From DAXETY01 sp051155755 (GTDB taxonomy: Bacteria > Desulfobacterota > Desulfobacteria > Desulfobacterales > SG8-13), in the NCBI GenBank assembly GCA_051155755.1, contig DAXETY010000030.1, forward strand, positions 1 to 64,000: 64,000 nucleotides of DNA. Direction: 5' to 3'. The notes below the pieces were generated by a model, which was not told the DNA's origin, searched no databases, and saw nothing but the letters and a program-made list of their open reading frames with translations. Both the position numbers and the translations under genes were made by a program. Shown one piece after another: positions 33,714-42,635 of this stretch (position 1 is its first letter; each line of letters opens with the position of its first letter).

Positions 33714-34745
33714 ATGGCGACCGAAAAGGTATCGATCGTTGGCGGCGGCGTGGCGGGAATGAGCGCCGCACTGCAACTGGCCGACATGGGCTTTCGATCC
33801 CACATCATCGAAGCCGACCCCTTTCTGGGCGGTCATGCGGTGCAGTACAGCTGTAAAGCCACCGATCGGTGCGTCAAGTGCGGCGCCTGCATGGTGGAAG
33901 AACGCCTGCACCGGACGCTGTCTTCGCCGGCGGTGGAGGTGTGGACCGATTCTCGGGTGCAACGTGTCTCCCGGAATAAAGATTTCGAACTGGTTGTCCG
34001 GCGGCCGCAAGACCCATCGGCCGCCGTCAAAGCCGGAGCGGTCATTCTGGCCTGCGGATTCAAAGCGTTCGATCCGGTCGAGAAGCCATATGGTTACGGA
34101 AAGTTCAAGGACGTCATCACCAACCTGGAACTGGAGCGCACGCTCCGGGCCCGCAGCGTCCCGGTTCGGCCTTCCGACGGCGCCCTGCCCCGGCGGATCG
34201 GCTTCGTTCAGTGCGTGGGCAGTCGCGACAGTCGACTCGGCCACCTGTGGTGTTCCCGCATATGCTGCGGATCGGCCCTGAGAATGGCCCGGTTGATCCG
34301 AATGCGCTGTCCGGATACGGAAATTGCTTTCTTCTACATCGACGTGCAGACATTTGGAAACAATTTCGATTCGTTCTATGCGACCGTGCAACACGAAGTG
34401 CACATGATTCGTGACATTCCCGGCGATGTGTTTCTCACCCCGGATAACCGCCTGAAGGTGGTTTACTACGATCCGACCGAGGGCCGCAGTCGTGAAGAAC
34501 CTTTCGACCTGCTGGTTCTGTCCGTGGGAATGACCCCGTCCGAAGACGCGGCCGAGCTGGCGAACCAATTTCAAATCGGCCTGGATCCCTCGGGCTTTTT
34601 ACCGGCCGGCACCGGAGAAAACCAGCAAGTTGCCGGCGTCTTTACCGCCGGGGCAGCCTGCGGACCGATGAGCATCGCCGAATCGGTGGCCAGCGGCGAA
34701 GCCGCCGCGTTCCAGGCGGCGATGTACCTGCAGCAAAGCGCGTAA
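33714..34745 (+). CDS. QmoA/HdrA-like FAD-dependent electron-transfer subunit
   Basis: The protein has 343 residues. An FAD Rossmann motif lies at residues 6-20 (VSIVGGGVAGMSAALQL). The HdrA-like Cys cluster CVKCGACM follows at ~57-64, and the C-terminal FAD motif (GVFTAGAACGPMSIAESVAS) at ~305-330. CVGSRDS and WCSRICC (about residues 160-185) are also typical of the HdrA/Qmo family. It is shorter than a full HdrA and lacks inserted ferredoxin domains, so QmoA is the closest type. With the next two genes it should form a cytoplasmic flavin/Fe-S complex. No membrane QmoC is present. Confidence 0.85.
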   Translation: MATEKVSIVGGGVAGMSAALQLADMGFRSHIIEADPFLGGHAVQYSCKATDRCVKCGACMVEERLHRTLSSPAVEVWTDSRVQRVSRNKDFELVVRRPQDPSAAVKAGAVILACGFKAFDPVEKPYGYGKFKDVITNLELERTLRARSVPVRPSDGALPRRIGFVQCVGSRDSRLGHLWCSRICCGSALRMARLIRMRCPDTEIAFFYIDVQTFGNNFDSFYATVQHEVHMIRDIPGDVFLTPDNRLKVVYYDPTEGRSREEPFDLLVLSVGMTPSEDAAELANQFQIGLDPSGFLPAGTGENQQVAGVFTAGAACGPMSIAESVASGEAAAFQAAMYLQQSA

Positions 34746-34803
34746 ATCGATTTATGTCCTTTTAGGTCAACGTTACCGTTCACCGGAAAGAAATGCGACA
34801 GTC

Positions 34804-36342
34804 ATGAATGTATCCGAATCCCCTCGTACCACCCTGGTGATCGGCTCCGGCAAATTTGCCCGCATGACGGCCAACCTTTTGGTCCGGGCGGGAATGCAGA
34901 CGATCCTGTCCGGAAATCAATCGCAATCGGCCGAGCCGATGCCGGTGCTGGAGCCGGCGGTGGAAACGCTGCTGGGAACCCGCCTGGATGCCTGCAGCGG
35001 ATTCGCCGGCGGTTTCCAGGTGTCTCTGATTGGAAGCAAACAGTCCCAGCAGCGTTCTGTCGACGGCATTGTTGTGGCCGAAGCGCTGCAACGCAAACCG
35101 GCCTTCGAGGATTACGGTTTGCAACCGTCCGTCAAGGTCCTTGCGCTGTCGGTGTTTACGACGGTCCTGGCCGACGGAGAAGCCTTTGACGGGCGCACCA
35201 TCGTGTTTGTCAACGGACTGGTGCGGGAAAACACCCCTCCGGTTTTCGAGGAACTCGTCCGCGCCGCTTTGAACGTCCGGGCAACGAAAAGCACCCGCTG
35301 CTACGTTCTGACACGGAACTTGAAAGTGGCCGGACAGGGACTCGAAGCGCTGTACCGGGAGGCCAAGGCCGCCGGAGTGGTATTCTTCAAGTTCGAAGGC
35401 GCCCCCGTGCAGTTCCACCAGGACGGCGAAACCGTTGCCGTCGAATTCGAAGATGAGCCCAGCGGAGAGAGCTTCCGGATTCAACCGGATTTGCTGGTGG
35501 TGGATGAATATCTGCGGCCGTCGGAATCTCTGGCATCGTTGGCAAAAACCCTGGATGTGCACACCGATGCAAGCGGTTTTCTGCAGGTGGAAAACGTCCA
35601 TCGATTTCCGGTGTTCACCAACCGCCGGGGCATATTTGCCGTCGGGCCGGCCCGCGGTCCGCTGTTGGCCTCGGAAATGGCATCCGATGCGGCCGCGGCC
35701 GCCGCTGCCCTGCTGGCCCCTTTGGAAGCCGGGGTTTGCTTTCGGGCCGAAATCGACCGTCACCTGTGCATTCGCTGTCTGACCTGCTTTCGCATTTGCC
35801 CTTATCGGGCCGTGCGGATCGGGGAAGGCACCCGCATTCGGGTGGAAGTCGCCGCCGAAGCCTGCGAGGGTTGCGGCATCTGTGCGGCCGAATGCCCGCG
35901 GCAGGCCATTGCAATGGCCGCGGTGCAAGGTGAGGCGAAACCGCTTGAATCCCGTCTGGCGCCGGAGGAACCGTCGGCCTCGTTGCTGGTGTTCTGTTGC
36001 GGTCGTTCATCGGCGCGCGCCGCCGAACTGGCCGAATGCCTGGGACACTCGCGACCCCAAGGCATGCGGTGCGTGGAGGTGCCCTGCACCGGCATGATCT
36101 CCCTGCAGCATTTGCTGACGGCTTTTGCCGCCGGTGCCCGGCAGGTGATGGTCCTGGCCTGCCACGAAGACAACTGCCACTCGGAAATCGGCAACCAGCG
36201 CGCCCGCATGCGGACCGAACAACTCCGCACGCAGTTGGCCGCAATGGGAATGGCGCCGGATCGGTTGCAGTTTCACACCCTGGCGGCCAATATGGCCACC
36301 GAGTTTACGGACCTGGTCCAACGTGCCGCCGAAATGGGCTGA
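34804..36342 (+). CDS. QmoB-like subunit: HdrA-type FAD domain - 2x[4Fe-4S] - MvhD
   Basis: The protein has 512 residues. Residues 1-~305 form an HdrA-like flavoprotein domain whose nucleotide motif is altered (VIGSGKFARMTAN). It ends with the typical RGIFAVGPARGPLLASEMAS. Residues ~318-375 hold two [4Fe-4S] ferredoxin motifs (CIRCLTCFRICP, CEGCGICAAECP). Residues ~395-505 form an MvhD-type [2Fe-2S] domain (VFCCGRSSARAAEL ... VEVPCTGMISLQHLL ... CHEDNCHSEIGN). MvhD modules normally pass electrons from a hydrogenase or formate dehydrogenase to an Hdr core. No such partner gene is in the window. Confidence 0.87.
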   Translation: MNVSESPRTTLVIGSGKFARMTANLLVRAGMQTILSGNQSQSAEPMPVLEPAVETLLGTRLDACSGFAGGFQVSLIGSKQSQQRSVDGIVVAEALQRKPAFEDYGLQPSVKVLALSVFTTVLADGEAFDGRTIVFVNGLVRENTPPVFEELVRAALNVRATKSTRCYVLTRNLKVAGQGLEALYREAKAAGVVFFKFEGAPVQFHQDGETVAVEFEDEPSGESFRIQPDLLVVDEYLRPSESLASLAKTLDVHTDASGFLQVENVHRFPVFTNRRGIFAVGPARGPLLASEMASDAAAAAAALLAPLEAGVCFRAEIDRHLCIRCLTCFRICPYRAVRIGEGTRIRVEVAAEACEGCGICAAECPRQAIAMAAVQGEAKPLESRLAPEEPSASLLVFCCGRSSARAAELAECLGHSRPQGMRCVEVPCTGMISLQHLLTAFAAGARQVMVLACHEDNCHSEIGNQRARMRTEQLRTQLAAMGMAPDRLQFHTLAANMATEFTDLVQRAAEMG

Positions 36343-36360
36343 AACCGAAAGGAAAGGATC

Positions 36361-37578
36361 ATGAGCGACAAACCCATCGATCTGAACACCCTGCCCCAGG
36401 AACGGTTCCGACGCTGGCCCCATCGTCAGGACGTCTGCCTGACCTGCGGCATGTGTTCCAGTGTCTGTCCGGCTTCCGGCATCGACGGCTTCGATCCCCG
36501 CAAGATCATCCGCCTGGTATCTCTCGGGCTGGAACGCAATGTGGTCGAAGCCCGCTGGCCCTGGATCTGCACCATGTGCGCCAAATGTGAAGTCGTCTGC
36601 CCGATGGAAATCGAGATCCCGAATGTCATGCGGTCGATTCGTTCGCTGCGGGATCGGGAGAACGTTCCCGGCATTCTGCACAAGGGGGTCGATGCCGCCA
36701 TGAAAACCGGCAACAACCTGGGCCTGCCGCAGGAAGACTTCATGTTCATCGTCGAGGATGTGGCCGAGGAGATCGCCGAGGAGCCCGGCTTCGAAGATTT
36801 CACCGTCCCGGTGGACAAGCGCGGGGCCAACCTGCTTACGACCATTCACAACAAGCTGGTCAACACGCACACCGAAGATCTCAAACACTGGTGGAAAATC
36901 TTTCACGCCGCCGGCGAGGACTGGACGGTGTCCTCCGAGGCCTGGGAGGGGGTCAACTGGGGGTTTTTTACCGGCGACGATGCCGCCATGGAAACCATGA
37001 TCGATCGCCTGGCGGCCCAGATCGAAGCCCTGGAGGTGAAAAATCTCATGTGGCCGGAATGAGGGCACGCCTATCTAGCGACCAGGTCTGGTCTCGAAGC
37101 TCATCATCCCGAACTGCTGAAAAAAATCGGCACCTACAGCGTATTCGACCTGCTGATCCACTACATCCGCCAGGGGCGCATCCGTCTGGACAAGACCCGC
37201 TTTCCGGAATTGGCCACCTACCACGATCCCTGCAACTACTGCCGCAAAGCGGAAATCCGCTTCGGTCATGGATTCTACGAAGAACCGCGTTGGATCATGG
37301 ATCAGTGTCTGGAAAACTGGGTGGATTTACACCCAAACAGACGGCATCAAATCTGTTGCGGTGGCGGCGGCGGCGCGCTGGTGAGTGGATACCACGACGA
37401 GCGAATTTTTTACGGGCGTCGGAAAATGGAGCAAATTCGCGCCACCGGTGCCAAATTACTCGTGGTTCCCTGCCACAGCTGCCACGGCCAGCTCAACAAC
37501 ATCAAAAAACATTACGATATGGAAGACCTGACGGTGAAATACCTGTGGGAATTGCTGGCCGACTGTCTCGTTTTATAA
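36361..37578 (+). CDS. HdrD/DsrK-like (HdrC-HdrB) Fe-S subunit, predicted selenoprotein with in-frame UGA
   Basis: Read through the TGA at 37060-37062, this is one 405-residue protein in a single frame. Residues ~20-90 have two HdrC-like [4Fe-4S] motifs (CLTCGMCSSVCP, CTMCAKCEVVCP). Residues ~130-260 match the DsrK/HdrD N-terminal CCG-like region, with GEDWTVSSEAWEGVNWG and then LMWPE-U-GHAYLATRSG, where U is the UGA at residue 234. Family members have Cys there (E-C-G-H-A). The C-terminal CCG domain follows (DPCNYC, ICCGGGGGA, PCHSCHGQL). A SECIS-like hairpin begins 18 nt after the UGA. Ordinary gene calling would split it into 36361-37062 and a fragment near 37210-37578, but the fragment alone has no good start. 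A plain nonsense mutation is the alternative. Confidence 0.85.
37063..37110 (+). promoter_or_regulatory. Predicted bacterial SECIS element
   Basis: Directly after the UGA (37060-37062), GACC (37080-37083) and GGTC (37090-37093) pair around an AGGTCT loop (37084-37089). AGC/GCT (37077-37079 / 37099-37101) extend the stem with a bulge. The loop AGGUCU is the same as in the well-studied E. coli fdhF SECIS, and the loop starts 21 nt after the UGA, within the known range of about 16-37 nt. Confidence 0.8.
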
Positions 37579-37783
37579 CACCCTCCGGAAGTGCCGCCCT
37601 TACCGCTTCCCGGGGCAAGCCTGCGGCGCATTCTTTCATTTCTTCTCTGCCGACGATTCGGATGGAACACACCTGCCCGGATCCGTAATGAAATCGGACC
37701 GGCAAGACCAACGGTTGACAGTTCACCGGAAGTGGTATTAAATGGCTTCTTTTTTAAAACTAAACGGAGCGTTTCAAAATTTT

Positions 37784-38335
37784 ATGAATAAAATCGTCAT
37801 ATCGGTGTTGGGGCCGGATCGACCGGGCATCATCGCCACCGTCACCCGAATCCTGTTCGAACTCGACTGCAATATCGAAAACGTCAGCCAGACCATCCTG
37901 CAATCGGAATTCAGTGGGATTTTCATTGTCGCCGCTCCGGAAGAGCGGGCCGCTGAAATTCTGCGCAAGGAGTTAAATCAGGCGCTTTCCCCGCTCAACC
38001 TCGATGTCACCATCAAACCGCTGGACCCGGCACCGGCATTCTGTTCCGAATCCTGCGAGCCGTTTGTCATTACCACCCGTGGGCCGGACCGCAAAGGGCT
38101 GGTGGCATCCATCACCGAAATCATCGCCCGATACGGAGCCAATGTCACCAATCTGCAGGCCGTCTTCAAGGGTGGAGACGATCCCAACGACAACATCATG
38201 ATCTATGAGGTGGACATTCCGGCCGAAATCGATCAACAGGCATTGTATGCGGACTTGCGCGCCCGTGCCGCCGAGCTTTCACTGACCATCAGCATTCAGC
38301 ACCGTAAAATATTCGAAGCCATCAACCGTATATAG
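37784..38335 (+). CDS. ACT-domain protein (GcvR-like regulatory family)
   Basis: The product has 183 residues from the ATG at 37784 (MNKIVISVLGPDRPGIIATV). An upstream in-frame ATG at 37742 has a better-spaced GGAAG site and would add 14 residues, so the start is open. Two ACT domains are visible: ~1-80 (VLGPDRPGIIATVTRILFE) and ~92-170 (TRGPDRKGLVASITEIIAR). ACT domains bind amino acids or similar small ligands. The next gene is a UPF0210 protein; an ACT protein next to UPF0210 is a widely conserved pair of unknown function. Confidence 0.88.
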   Translation: MNKIVISVLGPDRPGIIATVTRILFELDCNIENVSQTILQSEFSGIFIVAAPEERAAEILRKELNQALSPLNLDVTIKPLDPAPAFCSESCEPFVITTRGPDRKGLVASITEIIARYGANVTNLQAVFKGGDDPNDNIMIYEVDIPAEIDQQALYADLRARAAELSLTISIQHRKIFEAINRI

Positions 38336-38407
38336 TATCGAAGGCAATCGCCTTCCATAAATCCGTATCACCAACCGCAACCGAGCTTTTGAGCGACGAC
38401 AACCACT

Positions 38408-39781
38408 ATGCTGACCCAACGAGAGATTCTGTCGACCCTGGAAATGCTGCAGAACGAACACCTGGACGTGCGGACCGTCACGCTGGGCATCAATCTGCTC
38501 AACTGCGCCAGTCACGATTTGACGACCCTTCAGGACAAGATCCTGTTTCGAATCACCGACCTGGCCCACAATCTGGTGACGGTTTGCAACCGTGTCGGGG
38601 ACAAGTACGGCATCCCGGTGGTCAACAAACGCATCTCCGTCAGTCCGATCGCCGTGGTGGCCGCCCCGTTTTCGTCTTCACAGATGATCGCGGTGGCCCG
38701 AACCCTGGATCGAGCCGCCGCGGAGGTGGGTGTCGATTTTATCGGGGGTTTCAGTGCGCTGGTGGAAAAAGGCATCGCCCGGGGAGACCGCGCGCTGATC
38801 GATGCCATTCCCGAAGCTCTGGCGGAAACCCGGCGGGTTTGTGCCTCGGTGAATGTCGCTTCCACCCGCGCGGGGATCAACATGGATGCCGTGTACCTCA
38901 TGGGGCAGAAAATCAAGCGCGCCGCGGCCCTGACCGCTAAAAACGACGGCATCGCCTGCGCCAAGATGTGCGTTTTTGCCAATATCCCCCAGGACATTCC
39001 CTTCATGGCCGGTGCCTATCTGGGCATCGGCGAAGCCGATGCCGTGATCAACGTCGGCGTCAGCGGTCCCGGAGTTGTGAAAAAAGCGGTGGACCGGGCC
39101 CTGGAGGCCACTCCCAACATGGACCTGGGCCGGCTGTCCGAACTGATCAAGCATACCGCCTACAAAGTCACCCGGGTAGGGGAACTGATCGGCCGAGAGG
39201 TTGCAGATCGTCTGAACATCCGTTTCGGTGTGGCGGATCTTTCACTGGCACCGACACCCAACGTGGGCGACAGTGTCGGTGAAATCTTTCAGAGCCTCGG
39301 GCTGCTGAGCATCGGGGTTCCGGGCACCACGGCCGCCCTGGCGCTGCTCAACGATGCTGTGAAAAAAGGCGGCGCCTTTGCCAGCTCCCACGTGGGCGGA
39401 CTCAGCGGCGCATTCATTCCGGTCAGTGAAGATCTCAATATTTCCCAGGCCGCTGCCGCCGGTCACCTCACGATCGAAAAGCTCGAAGCCATTACCAGTG
39501 TCTGTTCGGTGGGACTGGACATGGTGGCGATTCCCGGAGACACCACTGAAGACACCGTCGCCGCTTTGATCGCCGACGAGATGGCCATCGGCGTCGTCAA
39601 CAAGAAGACCACGGCGGCCCGACTGATCCCGGTGCCCGGCAAGCAGGCCGGCGAACACGCCTACTTCGGTGGCTTGCTGGGACAATCGGTGATCATGCCG
39701 GTCAACAATTCCCGCGGCGCCAATCGATTCATTCGACTCGGCGGCCGCATCCCGGCCCCGATCCAGAGCCTGGTGAACTGA
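38408..39781 (+). CDS. UPF0210/DUF711 family protein (PFL-like fold)
   Basis: The protein has 457 residues, the full length of the family. The conserved Gly-rich PFL-like regions are present (RISVSPIAVVAAPF, INVGVSGPGVVKKAV, PTPNVGDSVGEIFQ, GGLSGAFIPVSEDL, VNNSRGANRFIRLGGRIPAP). Structures of this family resemble pyruvate-formate-lyase-like barrels, but no reaction is established. It is probably co-transcribed with the ACT gene 72 bp upstream, which may sense its substrate or product. Confidence 0.9.
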   Translation: MLTQREILSTLEMLQNEHLDVRTVTLGINLLNCASHDLTTLQDKILFRITDLAHNLVTVCNRVGDKYGIPVVNKRISVSPIAVVAAPFSSSQMIAVARTLDRAAAEVGVDFIGGFSALVEKGIARGDRALIDAIPEALAETRRVCASVNVASTRAGINMDAVYLMGQKIKRAAALTAKNDGIACAKMCVFANIPQDIPFMAGAYLGIGEADAVINVGVSGPGVVKKAVDRALEATPNMDLGRLSELIKHTAYKVTRVGELIGREVADRLNIRFGVADLSLAPTPNVGDSVGEIFQSLGLLSIGVPGTTAALALLNDAVKKGGAFASSHVGGLSGAFIPVSEDLNISQAAAAGHLTIEKLEAITSVCSVGLDMVAIPGDTTEDTVAALIADEMAIGVVNKKTTAARLIPVPGKQAGEHAYFGGLLGQSVIMPVNNSRGANRFIRLGGRIPAPIQSLVN

Positions 39782-39932
39782 GCGAGTCCCGCAGCAGGAT
39801 GTCGCCGCCGGAAACGCTCCGGCCATCCACGTTCGAAACGGCAGGGGGGAATCGGTTGCCGCCCGGAATGCCTGTAACCGTCGGCGCAATGAGCGGCTTG
39901 TTAGCCACCGGCGACGACCGGGCATCCCGACA

Positions 39933-40793
39933 TTGGCTTTCAACCTCCGATTTCGACGACCTGTGAAGAACCGTTCCCAAATACCGGCTGCCAAATCCCG
40001 ATCGGCCAAGTCCCTTCCTTCAAGGGTCCCGCTGCGCGATTGGCTGCAGTATCTGGTTCTGATCGTCGGTGTCGGCTGGCTGATCTGGCGCGGCTCCGAA
40101 AGTCTCGGCTATCACTGGCAGTGGTATCAGGTCCCCCGGTATCTGTTTTCCCATCGTGACGGGACCTTGATTATGGGCCCCCTTCTGGACGGCCTGGCCG
40201 TCACCTTTAAGATCACCGCCATCAGCCTGGTGCTGGCATTTGTCATCGGGCTGACCACGGCCGTGTTCCGTCTTTCCGCATCCCCGCTGGCCCGCCTGAC
40301 CGCGCGCAGCTACCTGGAACTGATCCGCAACACCCCGCTCCTGGTCCAGCTTTTTTTTATCTACTTCGTTCTTGCGCCGGTGCTGGGAATCGATGGCTTT
40401 ACGGCCGCCGTTCTGGCGCTGAGTCTGTTTGAAGGGGCCTATGTATCAGAAATTTTTCGCGCCGGCATCCTCTCGGTGCCGCCGGGCCAATGGGAAGCGG
40501 CCGCCAGCATCGGACTCGAACGGCTTCGCACTTACCGCCTCGTGGTGCTGCCCCAGGCGGTCCGCTACACCCTGCCGCCGCTGGCCAGTCAGGCGGTCTC
40601 GCTGATCAAGGATTCGGCCCTGGTCAGCACGATTGCCATCTACGATTTGACCATGCAGGGGCAGATCATTATCGCCCAGACCTACCTGGTGTTCGAAATC
40701 TGGTTTACCGTCGCGGCCGTATACCTGCTGATCACCACTTCGTTGTCGTTGATGGTTCGCTACCTGGAGATACACCTGAAACTGGAAGGGTAA
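39933..40793 (+). CDS. Polar amino-acid ABC transporter permease (HisM/GlnP type)
   Basis: The protein has 286 residues. The TTG start is uncertain; GTG at 39963 is an alternative. After a basic N-terminus there are about five membrane segments, and the inner-membrane transport signature EAAASIGLERLRTYRLVVLPQA (EAA loop that contacts the ATPase) is at ~190-210. It belongs with the binding protein and second permease just downstream in one operon. The ATP-binding subunit is not in this cluster. Confidence 0.88.
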   Translation: MAFNLRFRRPVKNRSQIPAAKSRSAKSLPSRVPLRDWLQYLVLIVGVGWLIWRGSESLGYHWQWYQVPRYLFSHRDGTLIMGPLLDGLAVTFKITAISLVLAFVIGLTTAVFRLSASPLARLTARSYLELIRNTPLLVQLFFIYFVLAPVLGIDGFTAAVLALSLFEGAYVSEIFRAGILSVPPGQWEAAASIGLERLRTYRLVVLPQAVRYTLPPLASQAVSLIKDSALVSTIAIYDLTMQGQIIIAQTYLVFEIWFTVAAVYLLITTSLSLMVRYLEIHLKLEG

Positions 40794-40840
40794 GCCCGCC
40801 GAATATTTGCGGCGGCCCGAATGCAGAAAGGAGGCAATCC

Positions 40841-41677
40841 ATGGGGACACCAAAAGCCTGGAAGAAATGGATCACCGTCCTGGTGATGACGGCGATCGTG
40901 ATGATTGCCGCCGGTGCGGCGGCAGAGATCCGGGATCAACTGGTCAAGGAAAGCACGATCGAAAAAGTCCTCCGCAAAGGGGTGCTGCGGGTGGGAATGT
41001 CCACTTTCGTTCCCTGGGCCATGAAAGACAAAACCGGCGAGCTCATCGGATTCGAGATCGACGTGGCAACGCGTCTGGCAAAGGATACCGGCGTCGAGGT
41101 GGAATTCGTTCCCACCAAATGGGCCGGGATCATTCCGGCGCTGTTGACCGGAAAATTCGATGTCATTATCGGCGGCATGGGCATTCTGCCCAAACGCAAC
41201 CTCAAGGTGAACTTTACCATCCCCTACGACTACAGCGGCATGTCGATCGTGGCTCACAAGCAAAAGGCTTCCGGGTTCCGCCACCTGGAAGAATTCAACA
41301 AAGCCGGGGTGGTCGTCACCGCGCGACTGGGATCCACCGCCGAACTGGCGGCCCGCAAGCATCTTCCCAATGCCGAGCTACGCCTTTTCGACGACGAGTC
41401 CCAGGTCATCCAGGAGGTTCTGAGCGGACGCGTACACGCCCTGGTTGCCTCGGCCCCATTGCCGGCCTTTCTGGCGGTGGAAAATGCGAACCGGCTCTTT
41501 TTGCCCCTGGAGGAAACCTTCACCAAAGAGCCCATCGGATTTGCCGTTCGCAAAGGCGATGTGGATACCTTGAATTACTTCAACAACTGGATCCGGGTGG
41601 TCGAATCCGAAGGATGGTTCAAGGAACGCAAGTCCTACTGGTTCGGCACCAAGGACTGGGAAAATCGCATCAAATAA
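40841..41677 (+). CDS. Periplasmic amino-acid-binding protein of the ABC importer (SBP_bac_3)
   Basis: The protein has 278 residues; AAAGGAGG lies 6 nt before the ATG at 40841. A signal peptide covers about 1-27 (WITVLVMTAIVMIAAGAAA). The family-3 solute-binding fold follows: VLRKGVLRVGMSTFVPWAMK, GFEIDVATRLAKDTGVEVEF, FDVIIGGMGILPKRN. Family 3 proteins bind polar or charged amino acids; the exact ligand cannot be read from sequence. The gene sits between the two permeases. Confidence 0.92.
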   Translation: MGTPKAWKKWITVLVMTAIVMIAAGAAAEIRDQLVKESTIEKVLRKGVLRVGMSTFVPWAMKDKTGELIGFEIDVATRLAKDTGVEVEFVPTKWAGIIPALLTGKFDVIIGGMGILPKRNLKVNFTIPYDYSGMSIVAHKQKASGFRHLEEFNKAGVVVTARLGSTAELAARKHLPNAELRLFDDESQVIQEVLSGRVHALVASAPLPAFLAVENANRLFLPLEETFTKEPIGFAVRKGDVDTLNYFNNWIRVVESEGWFKERKSYWFGTKDWENRIK

Positions 41678-41682
41678 ACAGG

Positions 41683-42570
41683 ATGCCACTGCAAAAACCG
41701 ACAAAATTCAGTCTGCTGGATGCGCTGGTGGCGCTGCTGATGCTCGCCGGCGCCGTCGGCCTGGGGTATCGATTGGAAGCCGGTCTTCATTATGAGTGGG
41801 ACTGGGGGATCGTACCCCAGTACCTGTTTCGCTATGACGCCGAGACCGGGCGGTGGGTGGCCAACGTGCTGATCGAGGGCTTGCTGACAACCGTCCGGCT
41901 GAGCTTCTGGGCTACAATTCTGGCAACCCTCTTCGGGACGGCGGCCGGGTTGCTGCGGATCAGCGGCAGTGTGTTTCGGCGCCTGACGGGCGCCACCTAC
42001 GTAGAAATCATTCGCAACCTGCCGCCGCTGGTACTGGTATTTATTTTCTACTACTTCATCGGCGATCAAATCCTGCCCGCCCTGGGCATCGACCGAGTAT
42101 ACGGTCAGCTGCCCGAAACCGGTCAGACCTTGCTGCGGTGGCTGTTCGCGCCACCGGCCCGGTTGACCTCGTTTCTTTCAGCGGTGTTGACCCTGGCGTT
42201 GTTCGAAGGGGCCTACATCGCCGAGATTGTGCGCGCCGGAATTCAGTCCATCGAGAAAGGTCAGTGGGAAGCCGCCGATGCCATCGGTCTGAGCCGGTTT
42301 CAGCGGATGCGCCGGGTGATCTTTCCCCAGGCAATGCCTCGCATTCTGCCACCCCTGGCAGGTCAGTTCATCTCCACCATCAAAGACTCGGCCATCGTTT
42401 CGGTAATCTCCGTTCAGGAGCTCACCTTCCAGGGAATGGAGCTGATGGCCTCCACCTACCGCACCTTCGAGGTCTGGATTACGATCACCGGACTCTATTT
42501 TCTGTTGACCATGAGTTGCTCACTGGCAGTGGGCCGTCTCGAGTTGCGGCTGCGGCGAAAATTCGCCTGA
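41683..42570 (+). CDS. Polar amino-acid ABC transporter permease, second subunit
   Basis: The protein has 295 residues, starting 6 bp after the binding-protein stop. About five membrane segments are seen and the EAA loop is clear (EAADAIGLSRFQRMRRVIFPQA). It is longer than typical HisQ because of an extra periplasmic segment at ~125-160 (RVYGQLPETGQTLLRWLFAP). It pairs with the permease at 39933 as a heterodimer. No ATPase gene follows; downstream lies a non-coding inverted repeat. Confidence 0.9.
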   Translation: MPLQKPTKFSLLDALVALLMLAGAVGLGYRLEAGLHYEWDWGIVPQYLFRYDAETGRWVANVLIEGLLTTVRLSFWATILATLFGTAAGLLRISGSVFRRLTGATYVEIIRNLPPLVLVFIFYYFIGDQILPALGIDRVYGQLPETGQTLLRWLFAPPARLTSFLSAVLTLALFEGAYIAEIVRAGIQSIEKGQWEAADAIGLSRFQRMRRVIFPQAMPRILPPLAGQFISTIKDSAIVSVISVQELTFQGMELMASTYRTFEVWITITGLYFLLTMSCSLAVGRLELRLRRKFA

Positions 42571-42635
42571 GGCAGGGAACTCGGCCGAAAGTACAAACCG
42601 AAGTGCACGTTGGCGCAATTCTGGTGACCAATGTT

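Noticed and set aside
37210..37578. A separate small CCG-domain gene starting with TTG
   Set aside because: The conserved sequence continues upstream in the same frame to the UGA (GHAYLATRSG...), so the short form would be a truncated protein; the Sec reading is better.
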